Source of the DNA: Aptenodytes patagonicus
Taxonomy: Eukaryota; Chordata; Aves; Sphenisciformes; Spheniscidae
Assembly: GCF_965638725.1 (NCBI RefSeq)
Contig: NC_134962.1
Coordinates: 1,061,501-1,125,500 of the forward strand
Reading direction: 5' to 3'
Length of the DNA stretch: 64,000 nucleotides
Positions 11,255-40,300 of the stretch are shown here, one piece after another (position 1 is the stretch's first letter; every line of letters begins with the position of its first letter). Below the pieces are notes generated by a model. It was not told where the DNA came from, did no database searches, and saw nothing but the letters and a program-made list of their open reading frames with translations. The translations under genes and the position numbers were made by a program.

Positions 11255-13920
11255 TTTCTCCTCCACTGTCGAGCACCGCTGGGTGCTGCTGGCACCAGGC
11301 GCTCTCCAGCCGCTGCCCCTCGCCCCACCGCCAGCCCGCATTTGCTCCCCAGCCCCAGCCTACGCGCTGTGCGAGAGGTCGGTGCGGTTGGTCACCAAAG
11401 CGGGATCTAAATTTAGGCGTTAAAAAAAAGAAAAGAAAAAAAATATATCTTTCAATAATTTTGACATAAGCTGTGCTTTCCATTCCTTAACAGACAGCCG
11501 CGGGTACCATAGAGAGCAGCGTTAGCACTCACAAGTGGGGCTAGTCACAAATTTTATGCTTAACTTATATTTTGACAAAATTAATTTTGTGAAGTGTCTG
11601 TTTTTTGTGGAAAAAAAAAAAAAGAAAACGGAGTTTTCATTGAAGTTTGTGGAAAGTTCTCCCTCTCCCTCATGGAAAATACTGATTTTTCGTTATCAGC
11701 TTTATTCACGAAGTATAATAAATCTTTGCATCCATAAAATGTTTATCTCAAAGCACTGTGTAGATAAAAATCTCCTGATTGGCATCAGTGGCTGGCTGAC
11801 AGTCAGGAGGACCCAGGAAAGACGAGTCAAATCGGTTTACAGCTTTGGTGGAAACATTGCCCTTGGATTCGCGTACGGGCGCCTGCGATGCAGCGCGGGC
11901 AGGACCTTCCCCAGGTTTGCTGCTGCAGCCGCGAGCGATGGCCAAAAGGACCCTCTGTTCCACCTGAACGTCTGCACTTGTGAATAGTCACCCGGGACGG
12001 CACGTCCCACACGGACCTTCCGTAACAATCGGTTAACGTATGCGCGTACACAGAGCTAACATGAGGTTTTTGTGGTGCACGCAGGTAAAGCATCTCCCGT
12101 GTGTCCGTGACACAGTCAGGCTTAATAACATTAAGCCTCTGGATAAGCTTTGCTCCCGAATTTCAAACGGAGCAAGGGAGGCGGCTGCAAGCTGTGGGGA
12201 TTAGCAGCGCTCGGTCACACCGGTGTGCAAACCAACTTTCGGTACCTTTGGAAATACCTGCGCTTGCTTCCGCAGCCCCACGGTCGCAGGTGTCTTGGCC
12301 GACTTGGAAGGTCCCCTCTGCCCGCAGCTGGCTCCACCGCGGAGCCAGGACGCTCCAGAGCACCACAGAGCAAACCCAAACAGCAGACGGTCTGCGAGAG
12401 AGAAAATCTATTACTTATCGGAGAAATATCACAGAGAAAAAAAATGTAATTTGTATCTGCTCTGTGTGAAATTCTGACATTAATAGGGTTTTACTCTTGA
12501 AACCTCCAAGCTCCCCTGTTCTAGAGGTAACATCCTGACATCACCATCCACCATGCCAATAAAACAGAAAACTTGATGTCAGTTATTTAGCGGTTTTAAA
12601 GCTTACCTAAGTAACAACTCTACTTATTTTCTGCGTTACTTATTTTTAGCACATTTAGATTATCTGGCTATCTTTAACCACACCTGTGTTTGCAGACAAA
12701 GGCTGGCAGAGTCAGGAGAACATCAACGAACCACCAAAAACCATGAAAGCCTTTTTTTCTCCCCAAAAAGCTGGTGCCGGACCAGCCGCTGCCCTGGCCA
12801 CGGCTCCTGGGCTAGCGCAGACCCGTGGCTCCCGCCACAGCGCGCTGCCAGCACGCAGGAGACGTCCGAGGTCGGTGGGTTTCTGACGGGCCGGTTCCTG
12901 CCGCTGAAGGGCTGCAGCCAGGACCGGCGTCCGCATAGAGGTAAATCTTGACTCCCGACGGGAGCGATGCAGAGCCCTAAACCGTAAACCTTCCCCCGTG
13001 CTTGGGACAGAGCTTCCCTCGCACTCAAACGCAGCAGTGCTCAGCTTTGCTCCCCTTCCCCTCTCACCAAGATTTTTAAAGCAAGCAGACCGAAGCAGCC
13101 AGGCTTCGCTGCTGCTGCACTCGTGCTCATCAACCCCCCTGGCATTAGTGACATGGAGGAACTGGGAGAACGGGGCACCGTCGCTGCTGTTCTGCAACAC
13201 TGCAGCACTACAGAACGTAAGGAAGTTAGATATTAATCACCGCACGGATCTAAACACTCCCACAGCCCCGCCGCCAATTTATGAGATCACTGTCTGCCTT
13301 GCGGAAGATCCACGCAATGAGACCAGAACCCAGACATGCAACGTAAGAATTCATGTTATTTTCTTACTACCTAGAAAAGAGGGAGAGAAAGGATGTATCA
13401 GTAAAGTAAGTTTACAGGTAGTTTCAGTAAGCGGTACAATTGGCATCACGTTGCTATGCTCTTTAGAAAACATTTCCAGATCCGTTTATCCAACCATTGA
13501 GTAAGACGGTAACATAAAGGCCATGTAACAGCAGCAGCAAGATCTGCTGGGTGACACGGGCCAGTCTCGGTGCTGCTGCCCACAGGCATCACCCCAGCAG
13601 GGCAGGTCTCTCCCCCCCGGGGGGCTGGTGCAGCCGCAGCCTTCGCTCCCGCAGCGTCCCACAGCCACGCTGCTGCTTTTGGAGCCCTCAGGGTATCTAT
13701 TTCCCAAGAGCCACACGGCGTCCGCAGTAGGCGAGCTGTCTCCAGTTATCTGCAAGCGCATAAAAAACGATTTAATGAAGCCGAGGCAGCAGTGCGGCCC
13801 CCCCTTTTTAATCACCTGAGCAGAGCTCTGGAACACTCCCAGTTACAGAAGAGGAAAGGGAAAGCAGTACTGCCTTAGAGAGCACAGAGGACGATTTCAG
13901 AAAAAGAGGGTTGAAACCAC
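11255..13920. other. Intergenic gap between convergent NOL4L and ASXL1
   Basis: About 2.7 kb between the predicted 3' ends. Plus-strand open frames at 11535-11987 and 12998-13504 show no recognisable domain. I see no RNA gene or known repeat. A minus-strand AATAAA (plus TTTATT, 11701-11706) could be a more distal ASXL1 signal. Confidence 0.6.
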
Positions 13921-15914
13921 AAATGCAGGTTTTACAGAGTGTTTATTTTTCCAATACCACAAGGGACATACATGAGCAGGCCCCCCCGGAGGGCTCTGCA
14001 AACCGGACCGGTTCAATCTGTACACTACAGTGGCCCCAAAGGAGGCAGAGCCAGAACCCCCCAGCTCCGCTCCCTGTCTTTGGTAAGCAGGTTTCACACC
14101 TCCGCTCCGCCTTCATCCCGGGGTGCGGGCGCGTGTGCCCACGTGCGCTGGTCTCTCTCACTCCCACCACGTGAGGCTGCCAGATGCATTAAGGATAAAC
14201 CATGTCAGAGACTACACTTGTTGCATGCCTCAGGCTTGCATCTCAAATAGGGACTTGTACGGCTAAAAAAAAAAAAGTGCATGGTCAAGGGAGGTAGGAT
14301 AGAGCTAGAAAAGGGACAAGAAGAAAAAATAAAAATAAACCCCCTGCAGTTCTTGCTACTGTCCGCTTAAATAAAACAGCTGGCGTCTCCCCCCACTGAA
14401 GCAATTCACTCTGGATTAGTAATTGCTCCAAAGAGGAAGAGCGTCACATTTTCGCTCTCAGTCCTATGGACGCACAAGGATGTTCACCTTCCTGCAACGC
14501 AGCTACAGCCACGCTCTAGGAGATCAGTTACAGCAACAACTGGCAACAGCTTAGAGGAGTGACCAGCGAAGCACACGCGACTCGGCAAATGCCATCGGGT
14601 CATCCTTGAGTCTGCACATCACAGTCTACCTGCACAACGCAGCACGGCGGCCTGGGCAGAGCGGGAGGCTGTCAGGACCGAGAGACACCTTTGCATGTTG
14701 AGCCTCACGTCAGGCAAGACAGAATACAGTGGCTCTGACTACAGATGCAGATTAATAACTAACACCACTTTAATGCAATACTGCTGTAGAGCCTGAAAAT
14801 CCAAGGAAAAAAAAGAACCCTTTATGTTCTATGTACATTACATCCATTTACAGAGTTGGCCAGTACTGTGTACAACATATAAATACATGATCAAACAGAT
14901 GCATAGAGGATACTTACAGGAGCCAAATAATTCACTTTATACATCCAAGAATGAAAATATAAAAAAAAGGAAAAAACACTGCTTTAAATGTTAGATGATC
15001 ATCACACAGATGCACAGCTAGACGCTTGCAAGTGGTCAGATGCTGTCGTGTTAAGGTCCTCGTTGCAGGGCTGCAATGCAGAGACCGCTGGCCACACAAA
15101 TGAGCTTCTCGGAACCTCCGACCTTTCACGCTAGTTTGTGGCAAGTCAGCCAAAAGAGGCAGTCACATCAGCCGGTCCAAGAGTTCAGCCAGGCACACAG
15201 TTCCCCGGGCCACACATCTTCCTGCAGACCAGCAGAAGGCATTCGGTTGGCACCTGCCACTTTTTTTTTTTCCCCCCCCTCTTCTTCTTGCATCCTCCGA
15301 GCCGGCTCCATCCAGGGTACGGTTAGCTGAATAGGGCTCTACGGCCACCTGCAGAGTGTTTTACGGGGCACCGCGTTCTGCCGCAGCATCCAAAGACCGT
15401 ACAGAACCGTCACCTGCAGAGCAGCTCTTCGCTTACGCTTACTGTACAGCGGTACTTCCCACGCAAACCAAGAATGGAGATGGCAGAAGGGGAGAGTGGA
15501 AGACTGTAGGGCCTCACCTAGCGCAGCCCTGAAATAGAAAACACCCTGTTCCAGTTCCTTTGGATGTAAAGATTTCCTCGACAGAGGGTCCACGGATTGC
15601 CACAGCAAACTGCCTCTCACTCAGGTGTTAGCCTCAGCACGTGTACCAGAGCACAATCAGTATTTCCACGATAGCACTAAGCAGAAGGATCGCTCCAGTG
15701 GGGCGCAGCCCGGATAGTGGAGTGTAACCGTGAGCAAGAAAGGGTTTTGCACTGTAGATTTTAGTGGGAAGTGGCAGGTCAACTTTCCTCACCAAAACAA
15801 AGTGTAATAGCATTTCTACTATAAACAGAATAGTATTTTGTGTACAGGCTTTAGGATCAGTCGTTATCAAAATACACACACTGAATATACAATTTGTCCC
15901 ATGGCCATAATTTA
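13920..15914 (-). other. ASXL1: ASXL1 3'UTR
   Basis: Sequence between the ASXL1 stop (15915-15917) and its likely poly(A) signal. It contains a let-7 seed match (CTACCTC on the minus strand, 14291-14297). The stop codon itself sits in TAATAAA, an AATAAA too close to the stop to be a likely cleavage signal. Confidence 0.6.
13942..13947 (-). terminator. ASXL1: ASXL1 poly(A) signal
   Basis: TTTATT on the plus strand reads AATAAA on the transcribed strand. It gives a 3'UTR of about 2 kb, close to the human length as I recall it. Confidence 0.55.
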
Positions 15915-32476
<16,562 letters not shown>

Positions 32477-32655
32477 CCTCCTCCCGCGCGGGGCGGCGGC
32501 GCGGCGGGCGCGGACCGTTAGTCGCGCGGGCGGGCGGGCGGGCGGCGAGCGGGCGGCGGCGGGGGCGGGGCGGGCGCGCGCGGGCGGGCGGGCGGCGGGC
32601 GCGCGGGGCGGGGCGGGCGGGGCGCGAGGCGGGGGCGGCTCCGGGCGCTACGGGA

Positions 32656-32676
32656 GGCGGCGGCGGCGGCGGCGGC
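32656..32676. repeat. GGC/GCC trinucleotide repeat, 7 units
   Basis: Seven perfect GGC units on the plus strand (GCC on the ASXL1 strand), within the likely ASXL1 5'UTR or core promoter. Confidence 0.85.
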
Positions 32677-32858
32677 TCGGGCCCGACATAACAACGGGGT
32701 CAAAGGGCTGGGAGCGGGGGGGAGGGGGCGGGGCTCGGCGACGGTGGCCGCGGCGGGACACGGCGGGACCCGCGCGCCGCGACCGAAGGGGCGGGGCCGG
32801 GCGCGCGAGGCGCGCGGCGGGCCTGGGCCCCGTTTGAAGGAAAACAAACCGCAAGGCC

Positions 32859-32931
32859 TGCCGGGAGTTGTAGTCCCCGCGGCCGCCTCCGCCGCGGCCC
32901 CGCCTACTCCGGCGGACTACAGCTCCCGGCG
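32859..32931. promoter_or_regulatory. Inverted pair of ZNF143/THAP11 (SBS-type) motifs
   Basis: Plus-strand TGCCGGGAGTTGTAGTCC at 32859-32876 and its near inverted copy at 32914-32931 (reverse complement CGCCGGGAGCTGTAGTCC, 16 of 18 identical) flank 37 bases. Both match the Staf/ZNF143 consensus (reverse ACTACAAYTCCCAGCA). Such motifs mark CpG-island promoters, often bidirectional ones. They lie 380-455 bases upstream of the ASXL1 start codon. Confidence 0.75.
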
Positions 32932-33350
32932 GGCGCTGCCCGCGCCGCGCGGCCTGCCGGGCCCAGCCGCTGCCCTCGCCCCCGCCTCACGGCCGCCGCG
33001 CTCCTGCCCCCGGGCCGCGGCGGGAGAAGCGGCACCGCCGGGGCCGGGAGGACGCTGCGCGACCGGCGCCCTCGGCCCACGGCAGAGCGGGCTCCGGCAC
33101 ATCGGGGGGGGGGGGTGCTGCTGCGAGCAGCGAGAGGAGGGAAGATGTCGGCCCCCGCCTGCCTCTGCCCGGGCGGCCGCGGCCTCTCGCTGCTCCCCGG
33201 CTGTTCTCGTTTCAGGACCCGGGTTATGCCCTGAGGCTACTTCTCCCCGCGTAGCCGAACCGCCACGGGTAGCGGCTTCCTCCTGCGCGTCCGTTACCGC
33301 CGCCGGCCTCGTGGCTTCCCTCTCGTGAGGAGCACCGGGGCCTGCAGGCC

Positions 33351-33620
33351 CGTCGGGCTTACGCCGCCTCAGAGGGGGGCCCGGTCAGCGCCCCGCCGGC
33401 GCCCGGGGTCCCCCAGGGCGGTGCCGCCGCCAGGCCACGTGCCAGGCAGCAGCACAACGTTAGGCAGTCCTGCGTTTCACCGCTTAGTAGTGATTTAGTT
33501 TGCCCAGAGACTTTGGGTTTTTTTGGAAGAAAAATAACACAAGGCTTTGTGAAACGCGAAGCCAATGACCCCTGGCGCTACTTGCAATTTAAGAATGAAA
33601 AACGGGCACGTTTGGAGAGA
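33351..33620. other. Short intergenic spacer between ASXL1 promoter and KIF3B 3' end
   Basis: About 270 bases with falling GC and no recognisable feature. Confidence 0.5.
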
Positions 33621-33639
33621 TGCAATAAATCTTACTGAC

Positions 33640-33645
33640 TTTATT
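33640..33645 (-). terminator. KIF3B: KIF3B poly(A) signal
   Basis: TTTATT on the plus strand reads AATAAA on the transcribed strand, the last one before the ASXL1 CpG island. A plus-strand AATAAA lies 16 bases away (33624-33629). Confidence 0.55.
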
Positions 33646-35412
33646 ACACATTGCATTTTAGGATCACTTTACATTCCTAGACAAAAGAGATGATACAAAT
33701 AAATACAAGCTGTAAAACTATGGACAGAACTATCGACAGGTTCTTTGTCTACAGATCGCCTACGAGAAGGTGGAGATCAGTGTATCTCCAAGGAGCTGTG
33801 AGTTCTCTTATGGGCAGCTGTGCCCGCGGGGCGACCCTCGGGCGCTTCGTTTCAAAAAGAAAGGGGGACTGAAGAAGGTAGTAAGTGCCTGGACCACAGA
33901 GAGTTAAACCCACCACCGCGCAGCGCAGCGCAGACAGGACCAGTGTTCTCATTTCAGTTCCATCTCCGCATCCAATTATGGCTTTTGCAGGTTATCTTTT
34001 CCAATTTGTGTTTTAACACAGCAGAAACAGACCCACGGGAGTCGCGCTGAACCGTGTAAAGCCTGGTGCACGTTAACCATCACAGACAGAAGAGAGGACA
34101 GATCCAGGTTTGCAGTTGTCTCGCTGAAACTCGGCAAGCACTCTGTGTTCAGTGAAGGCAGACTTACTACGCCTAAAAAAAATACTGAACACAAGCCTGA
34201 TCTGATCTGTATAACGCCCCAGCGTAGCCCGAGGTGCTACGACAGAGGTACGTGTTTTAGAAGATTCAAGCAGCATGCAATTACTTTAAAAAAGGCGCTA
34301 GACCTACGTTGAGGATTTTAAGAAAGTGCTTTAATTCCTATGCTTCAGTGTCACGCGGTGCTTGCTCCCAGAGCCAAGGGCCGACTTCTGCTGCATGTCA
34401 CTTTTTAAGAAAAGATCCCATTATACAGATCAGAGGAAAGACGAGAAGGACGTTAAACATTCCTATGAAGAAACCGTGACCGCGCACGCTGTCCGAGGGC
34501 CTCTTCCAGGAGTCGGCTGGATTTCCTGTCTTTGGCTGTTAACCTGCAGGAAGCCCAGATGGTTCAGATAACACCCAGAGAGGGGCAAATTCGGCAGGAA
34601 TGTTTCTAAAAAAACTCAACCCAGAGCTCAGCGCTTTTGTACAGCTTAAGACGATGTAGTTTACCTTAACATCAGTGCCACTGAGCAGCTGGTCGAGGGT
34701 AAGTCCGTCGGAATGAGAATCTAAAAGCTTCTGTGACAATCTGAGATTGCCCATGAATACACTAACCAAATCTCCAACCACAGCTCCAACTTAAATACAA
34801 TGACTAAATATGCAGTTTTATTCTTTTTCCACCCTATTAAATTTCTTTCACCTTGCTAATGAATTTCTACAGAATTAAAAGCAGAGCCTTTCTGACATAT
34901 TAACCAGCTAGCTTATCAACACTAAAACGAGAACAGTTTGGGTTTGCACTGCGATTTCCACTGTACCAGTCCTGCCACAAGGGGAGTTTCCAGCATATGG
35001 GTTTAATACAGAATTCCCTATGGAACAGTAGCGACTGCGCATGTGCAGACACAGATGTGTCTGTGGATGCATATTCACATAATACATACGTGTACATTGC
35101 TATGCACATATATGCGATTATATATTTTGTTGCTATTTCAGGTTTTAGACCCCCCCCCCTTGTTTCGTTTCAATTCTCTGAGCACTTACACCATACAATC
35201 ATCTTCTAAAATGTCAAAGTACAGAAGAATACGTGCTAGAGAGAAAGAGAAGGTGACGTTATGCAACAAGAGCCAATTAAAAGGCTCTCTGTACATAAAC
35301 AGTGCTTTATAAAAAGGAAGATTATGCCAGGTTTCCACGTTCAGGTTGAAAGAAATTTGTCAGATGCCTGCTCTCCCAATTATATGCAAACTCCTCTTTC
35401 CTCCACCAAAAC

Positions 35413-35454
35413 TAATGTATATATACGCATATATGTGTGTATATATATACATTA
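35413..35454. repeat. TA-rich near-palindrome
   Basis: Arms TAATGTATATATA and TATATATATACATTA enclose a short GC-containing loop, a (TA)n microsatellite arranged as a hairpin in the KIF3B 3'UTR. Confidence 0.75.
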
Positions 35455-37239
35455 ATCCTGTGGTCCAGAAAAGCACTCCATGAATCAAAGCGGCCGAGTT
35501 AGCGTTTAACCGGGCCCACCTGGGCAGCTGGCTCACCGAGGCACCATGCCCGCAAGATGCAGAGGTGAGCTGTGCCGAGTGTTCGGTTCCTTCTGCTCAT
35601 GGGGGTCAGACAGAACGGAGTTCTCCAGCCCGGATGAAGTCACTCAGCGGATACTTAACGAGCACACAAGGCAGAGTCCGCCCATCAGAGCATTTCTAAA
35701 ACCAGGCAAGTCCTCATACACTCACACATGTCAGTCTGGAGGAAGTCGTCAGTGAGGGAGAGGAAATAGGTAAAAACGTTCATAGGATGACAGCCAACAG
35801 CAACCAGAAAAAGTAATATCCCAAGTCTCAATATACAGTGAACTAAAACTTACAAATGAGCTGTGAGACACCAGACAGGGACACCTTACTCTGTCCTTAG
35901 CGCGGCAGTTCCACCTCCCTCTACCCTGCCACACAGCCTGCAGCATTACAGGAGCCTGCTTTAGTCATAGGGCAGCTTTGCAAAGAGACCGTCAAAAGCA
36001 GGAGTCCTTCCTCCCTTGTTTTCAAAGTAAACCCCCTGGAATTAATACCAGATTCCATTACCCAGACTCGGTTACATGTGCTTTCGCTCCCAGCAGGCTC
36101 TGCGTGGGCTGGGAGCTGCAAAGGGAAAGCTTCTAGCGTGGAACAGGTGAGGCACAACAGGTACCGAACGCTGAACCTCCTTAGACACCAAGGGAAGGGA
36201 CCATACTTGCAAGAAGAGCGCACTCAAAGGCAGCTCCGCATTACAGTGCTCCACCCTCCGCCCAGCTTACAGGGGAGAGCAGAGTCAGCCCTGCGAGCCT
36301 GCCGGGAAGGTAGCTCTGAGCCAATGCTACGTTTCCCGTGAACGGTGGGAGATGTGAGAAAATGGCCGTACGCCACCCCACAGTTTAAAGTCTTAGTACG
36401 GACACGGGTTTGAACTGCCAGGGGTGAAGATGGAGGCAAGAGAGAGGAAGAAAGCTGTGGAGCTGGCACTGGTATGCAGATGTATTCTTTGACAAGGTGG
36501 TTCCTGCTGGTAGGGGTGAGGTCTGTAGGAGGTCAGTTTAGAGAAGCTCTTACTTATGCCTGTAAACAAGGAAAGGACTTCAGTTTCTATTGCTTCCTTT
36601 CTAGAGAGCGCAAAGTTGCTTTCAAGACCCCTTTTTTGTCCTACAGCTCTAAAGGGAGGCACAGCTATCTGGTGGTGAGTACATGCTGACCGCTGCCATC
36701 CTGCCTGTTCAGACCAGCTTCTTAACCCCAACTGATGATGCCAGTCTTTCAAGCAGGAAGAGGAAAAACTATGCACCTAAGTCAAGTTTGAACAGATCCT
36801 CTGCTTTTTAACCTCATTTGGTTCTCCCTATGGAGCTCTGGAGCGGTGGTTCTGTTGAGATGACTTTCAACTCTGTCTTCTTATTGCCCAACAGCAAAAA
36901 AGCCCAGTGCAGCAAAAGGGCTAGTGCAGAAGGAGAGACGGTGATGCTGCGAGGTGATCCCCATGCTTCCCATTGCTTCTAATACACTTTAACGTACCTC
37001 ATGCATTTCTGATTTCCTAACTAAAATCTGTTTCCCACAGAGGCCAAATGCTGAATTGCAAGCACGTATCTTCCCGTGGCTCAGTGCACCTGGACTGGCA
37101 CAAGTCAGTTAAACAGCAAAGAGGCCATCTCCAGGGGAAAGGGGCTGGAGTCTGGCTGGGAGTTCTCTCTGCAGGTTTTTACTTGTCTCTGCTCTCAGAA
37201 GGCAAAGGCTGTTCGCGCCCTGGAGAGAAACTGCTGGTT

Positions 37240-37333
37240 TTACTTTGGAACCAGCCCTCGGGACTGTGGGTAGAGCTGAGAACTATGGGTGCCTGCTGAA
37301 GAGGATCCCCCTGATTTCCTTCCAGTTTTAGGC
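37240..37333 (-). CDS. KIF3B: KIF3B last coding exon
   Basis: A short exon after the acceptor TTCTTCAG. It completes a split Arg codon (AG|G) and encodes [18 protein letters not shown] then [12 protein letters not shown] and TAA (37242-37240). The end matches human exactly, which confirms the exon although it is too short to stand out as an open frame. Confidence 0.93.
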
Positions 37334-40300
37334 CTGAAGAAGTAAAAATGAAAAAATAAACAAAAAGCCCCAACAATGCCGCCTGTTACTCACCAAAATT
37401 TATCTTCCAAAAGCTGAATTTTTTTACTGGATTTATTCTCTAATCAGTCTCAGCTTTCACTTCTGTCCTGTGTTCCTTTCTCTCTCTCTCTGCTTTACAG
37501 CTAAGCTCTCCTTAACTTCACTGACAAGAAGTGCTGACAAATAGCAGCTGTACTTGTACCTCTACTGTTGGCTAGTCTGCTTACTGAAAGTCCAACTCAC
37601 CTGGGTTTTGATTTTTTATTTGAAGTGCTCTCAAAGGTTGACGCGTCCACCTGTATCTCATCTTCATCCTGCAGAGCTGCTTCTAGAGCCGCCTGAACTT
37701 TGGGAGCAATGGCTGGACCTTCGTAGTCTCTCGTCGTTCGGCTGGGCATGTCAAGTTCCAGTAATACGATGTTCTCTGCCTGAGACAGTAAAAGCAGAAT
37801 CAAAGTCTGCACTTTTTCATATAAATTGTTTCTTTTCCCTCCAGAAGCTTACTCTGAAGTACTTTATAAATGTATACAGGACACTGTAAAAATTTACATC
37901 CCCCAGAAGAACTAACAATCCTCTGAAATTCACATTCCCCTGATCAGGGGGGTGAGCACATGGAGGTTGTAACCACATCTGGGCTTACCCTGTACCGAGC
38001 CTCTGGACGAATCATCATGGACGTCCTGGCGTGTTGGCTCAGTGGCCTCTTGTATCCTACAGCAGATACCGGTCTTTTCATCATCTGCTGGTTACTAGAG
38101 AAAAATGGATACTCAGTCTATTATACACCAAAAACAAAGACTCCTCTTGGAGTTTATGAGCTAAAACATCTGCAAATTCCACACAGAAATATGTTTCAAG
38201 AGAGCAGAAACTATCTTGGCTGCATTTGCAGGAACAGCTCTCTACAGTCAGAGACAAGAAGGTAAGGTAGTTATCCTGTGTCATCTGTTCCCTGCACAAA
38301 GGGGAGGATTTCTACACATTTTTACTATACAGACCGCAGATGCACTCAGCTGCACCCAACTTTGTAAATTTGCTGTAGAGAACTTTCTGTGTAGAGTGTC
38401 AGGATCCAGCCACAGCTCTCGTAATAATAATAATGACAGCTTTCCTATCTAAAACAGGAAAGAACTATGATAGGAGTTTACTGCTATTTTAATGATGAAT
38501 GCACTATTAACATATATTTTACGTATAATTATTGGGCTTATCTAGAAAAAAAATCCTAATCTTCCAAGAATTTTCCTAACTGTACATTCCTATTTTGTTC
38601 AACCTGCTAAGATTAATAATTTTTTCTATTTTATTGTGCAGCAAGAAGCTGCGAGCTCTGGAGGGCCAGTTTAAATCCCCAATTCAATCCCTCTTTTGGG
38701 GTACCTTGTTCTTGACAACTAGAGAGTTTTCCGTGACCTATAACTCCACCCCAAGAAAAGCTTAGAAGTACACTCACTCCAGACGGGTTATGGGATGCAG
38801 TTTCCACTGGTCTTCCTCTTCATCGAAGAATGATCTGTTCATGATCTTATTCTTTTCTTCCAAGGGAATAAAATTTTCAATAATCAGGTGCCTACATGCA
38901 ACCGCAAAAATGGGAAATACACAAGAAACATAATTAGCAGATGACTTTCTCCACTGCTCCTCTCCTACTGACTTAATACAGCCCTGGAAAAGGAGGAATG
39001 TTTTAGTTTTCCCACGTTTAAATCCTTTTCCACAAGCATGTGCAATGCAGTCCCTCCACTCCCCACCCAAAGAAACCACCTCTGTTACTGTTAATAGCAG
39101 GCAATGAAGTGACGGGACTTACTTTAGCTTTAGTTCCCTGGTAAGTTCATTCTGGGTCTGTTCCAGTTCCTGGCGCTCCTTGATGTGCTCTTCTTGGAGA
39201 TCATGGATCTCTGCCTTCACAGCCTGCAGCTTGGAGAATAACTGGAACACACAACAAGAGCCAAAGTCATAGCTTGCCAATGTTCCTTTCACTTTCACAC
39301 ACAAGTTGATTTTATTCCTAACCCACTAGACACGGAATAATTTTCTTTTTACCTTTTTGAGTTTTTTGGTCTTTATGTCCACCTCTTGCTGAAGAGAACT
39401 ATAGGTCTCCTTCAGCTCTAATGTCTCCTCGTCCCGGCTTTCCATCTGTTGCTGGATCTCTCGCTCCCGACGTTTCTGAAGAACGTGACATACAATATTA
39501 AAGACCACAGTTACATTGCCACCTCCAGGCTGACATACATGAAACCAACGCTCAGGATGTTTTTGCTTCCCTGGGCTCCAGGGCTTTTGCTTTAGCTTCT
39601 AGTTCTTCCTATCTCTGGCCTTAGAAATACCAGAAGCATTAACTCTTCTTTGTCTTTATTATCGAGCTTCAATTAAAGGAATCAAATGTCACGTTTGGAT
39701 TCTTTTTTTTTTTTCATCAATGCGTACTAGTCATTGCACTTAAAGAATCACCAACAGAAAATAAACTTTCAGCACACAGTAAACATCCCTCCCTTGAGCT
39801 AATGGCTGAACTGTCACTCTCTGAGGTCCTCCAATTATTTTTACACTTACAGACAGCTCCAATCAAGTCAGGACACAAATCTTTGACATGAAAAGCTGGA
39901 ATAAAACTATTATAAACCTTCTCTACATATTTCATACAATGACAAATAGGACACAAGCCCTTCCCCCTTCTTTTGAGATTAATGATTGCCATTAAACCAA
40001 TTTCAGGGTTCACCCTGGGCAAATTTTCTTATAGTTTCTCCTGATACATTGTTTTATAAAAGTTCTGCAGCTAGGCTTTTCATACAAAATAACAAACGTT
40101 CTCCCCTGTACCTGTTCTGCAATTTCCTGTCGTTTCTGCTCCAGGATTTTCTGCTGTTCGTTTGTGTGATCCACGATATTTTTCCCTCCCACCAGAAGCT
40201 TGCTTTCCATTGCCTGAAAGGAAAAACCAAGGTCGTAAGTTTCTCGCAGTGACCACAGAATGTAACTTTCTCTGATACGGATACAACTTCTTCAGGGCAG

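Larger units (their letters stand above)
33620..37239 (-). other. KIF3B: KIF3B 3'UTR
   Basis: About 3.6 kb from the KIF3B stop to its probable poly(A) signal. It is moderately AT-rich with no coding signal and contains a TA-rich near-palindrome at 35413-35454. The full extent is inferred from the position of the only good late poly(A) signal. Confidence 0.6.

Noticed and set aside
11535-11987. Plus-strand open frame of 150 codons between NOL4L and ASXL1
   Set aside because: Contains a lysine homopolymer from an A run, lies after the NOL4L poly(A) signal and has no recognisable similarity.
12998-13504. Plus-strand open frame of 168 codons near the ASXL1 3' end
   Set aside because: No domain, no promoter or splice structure that I can support, and composition looks non-coding.
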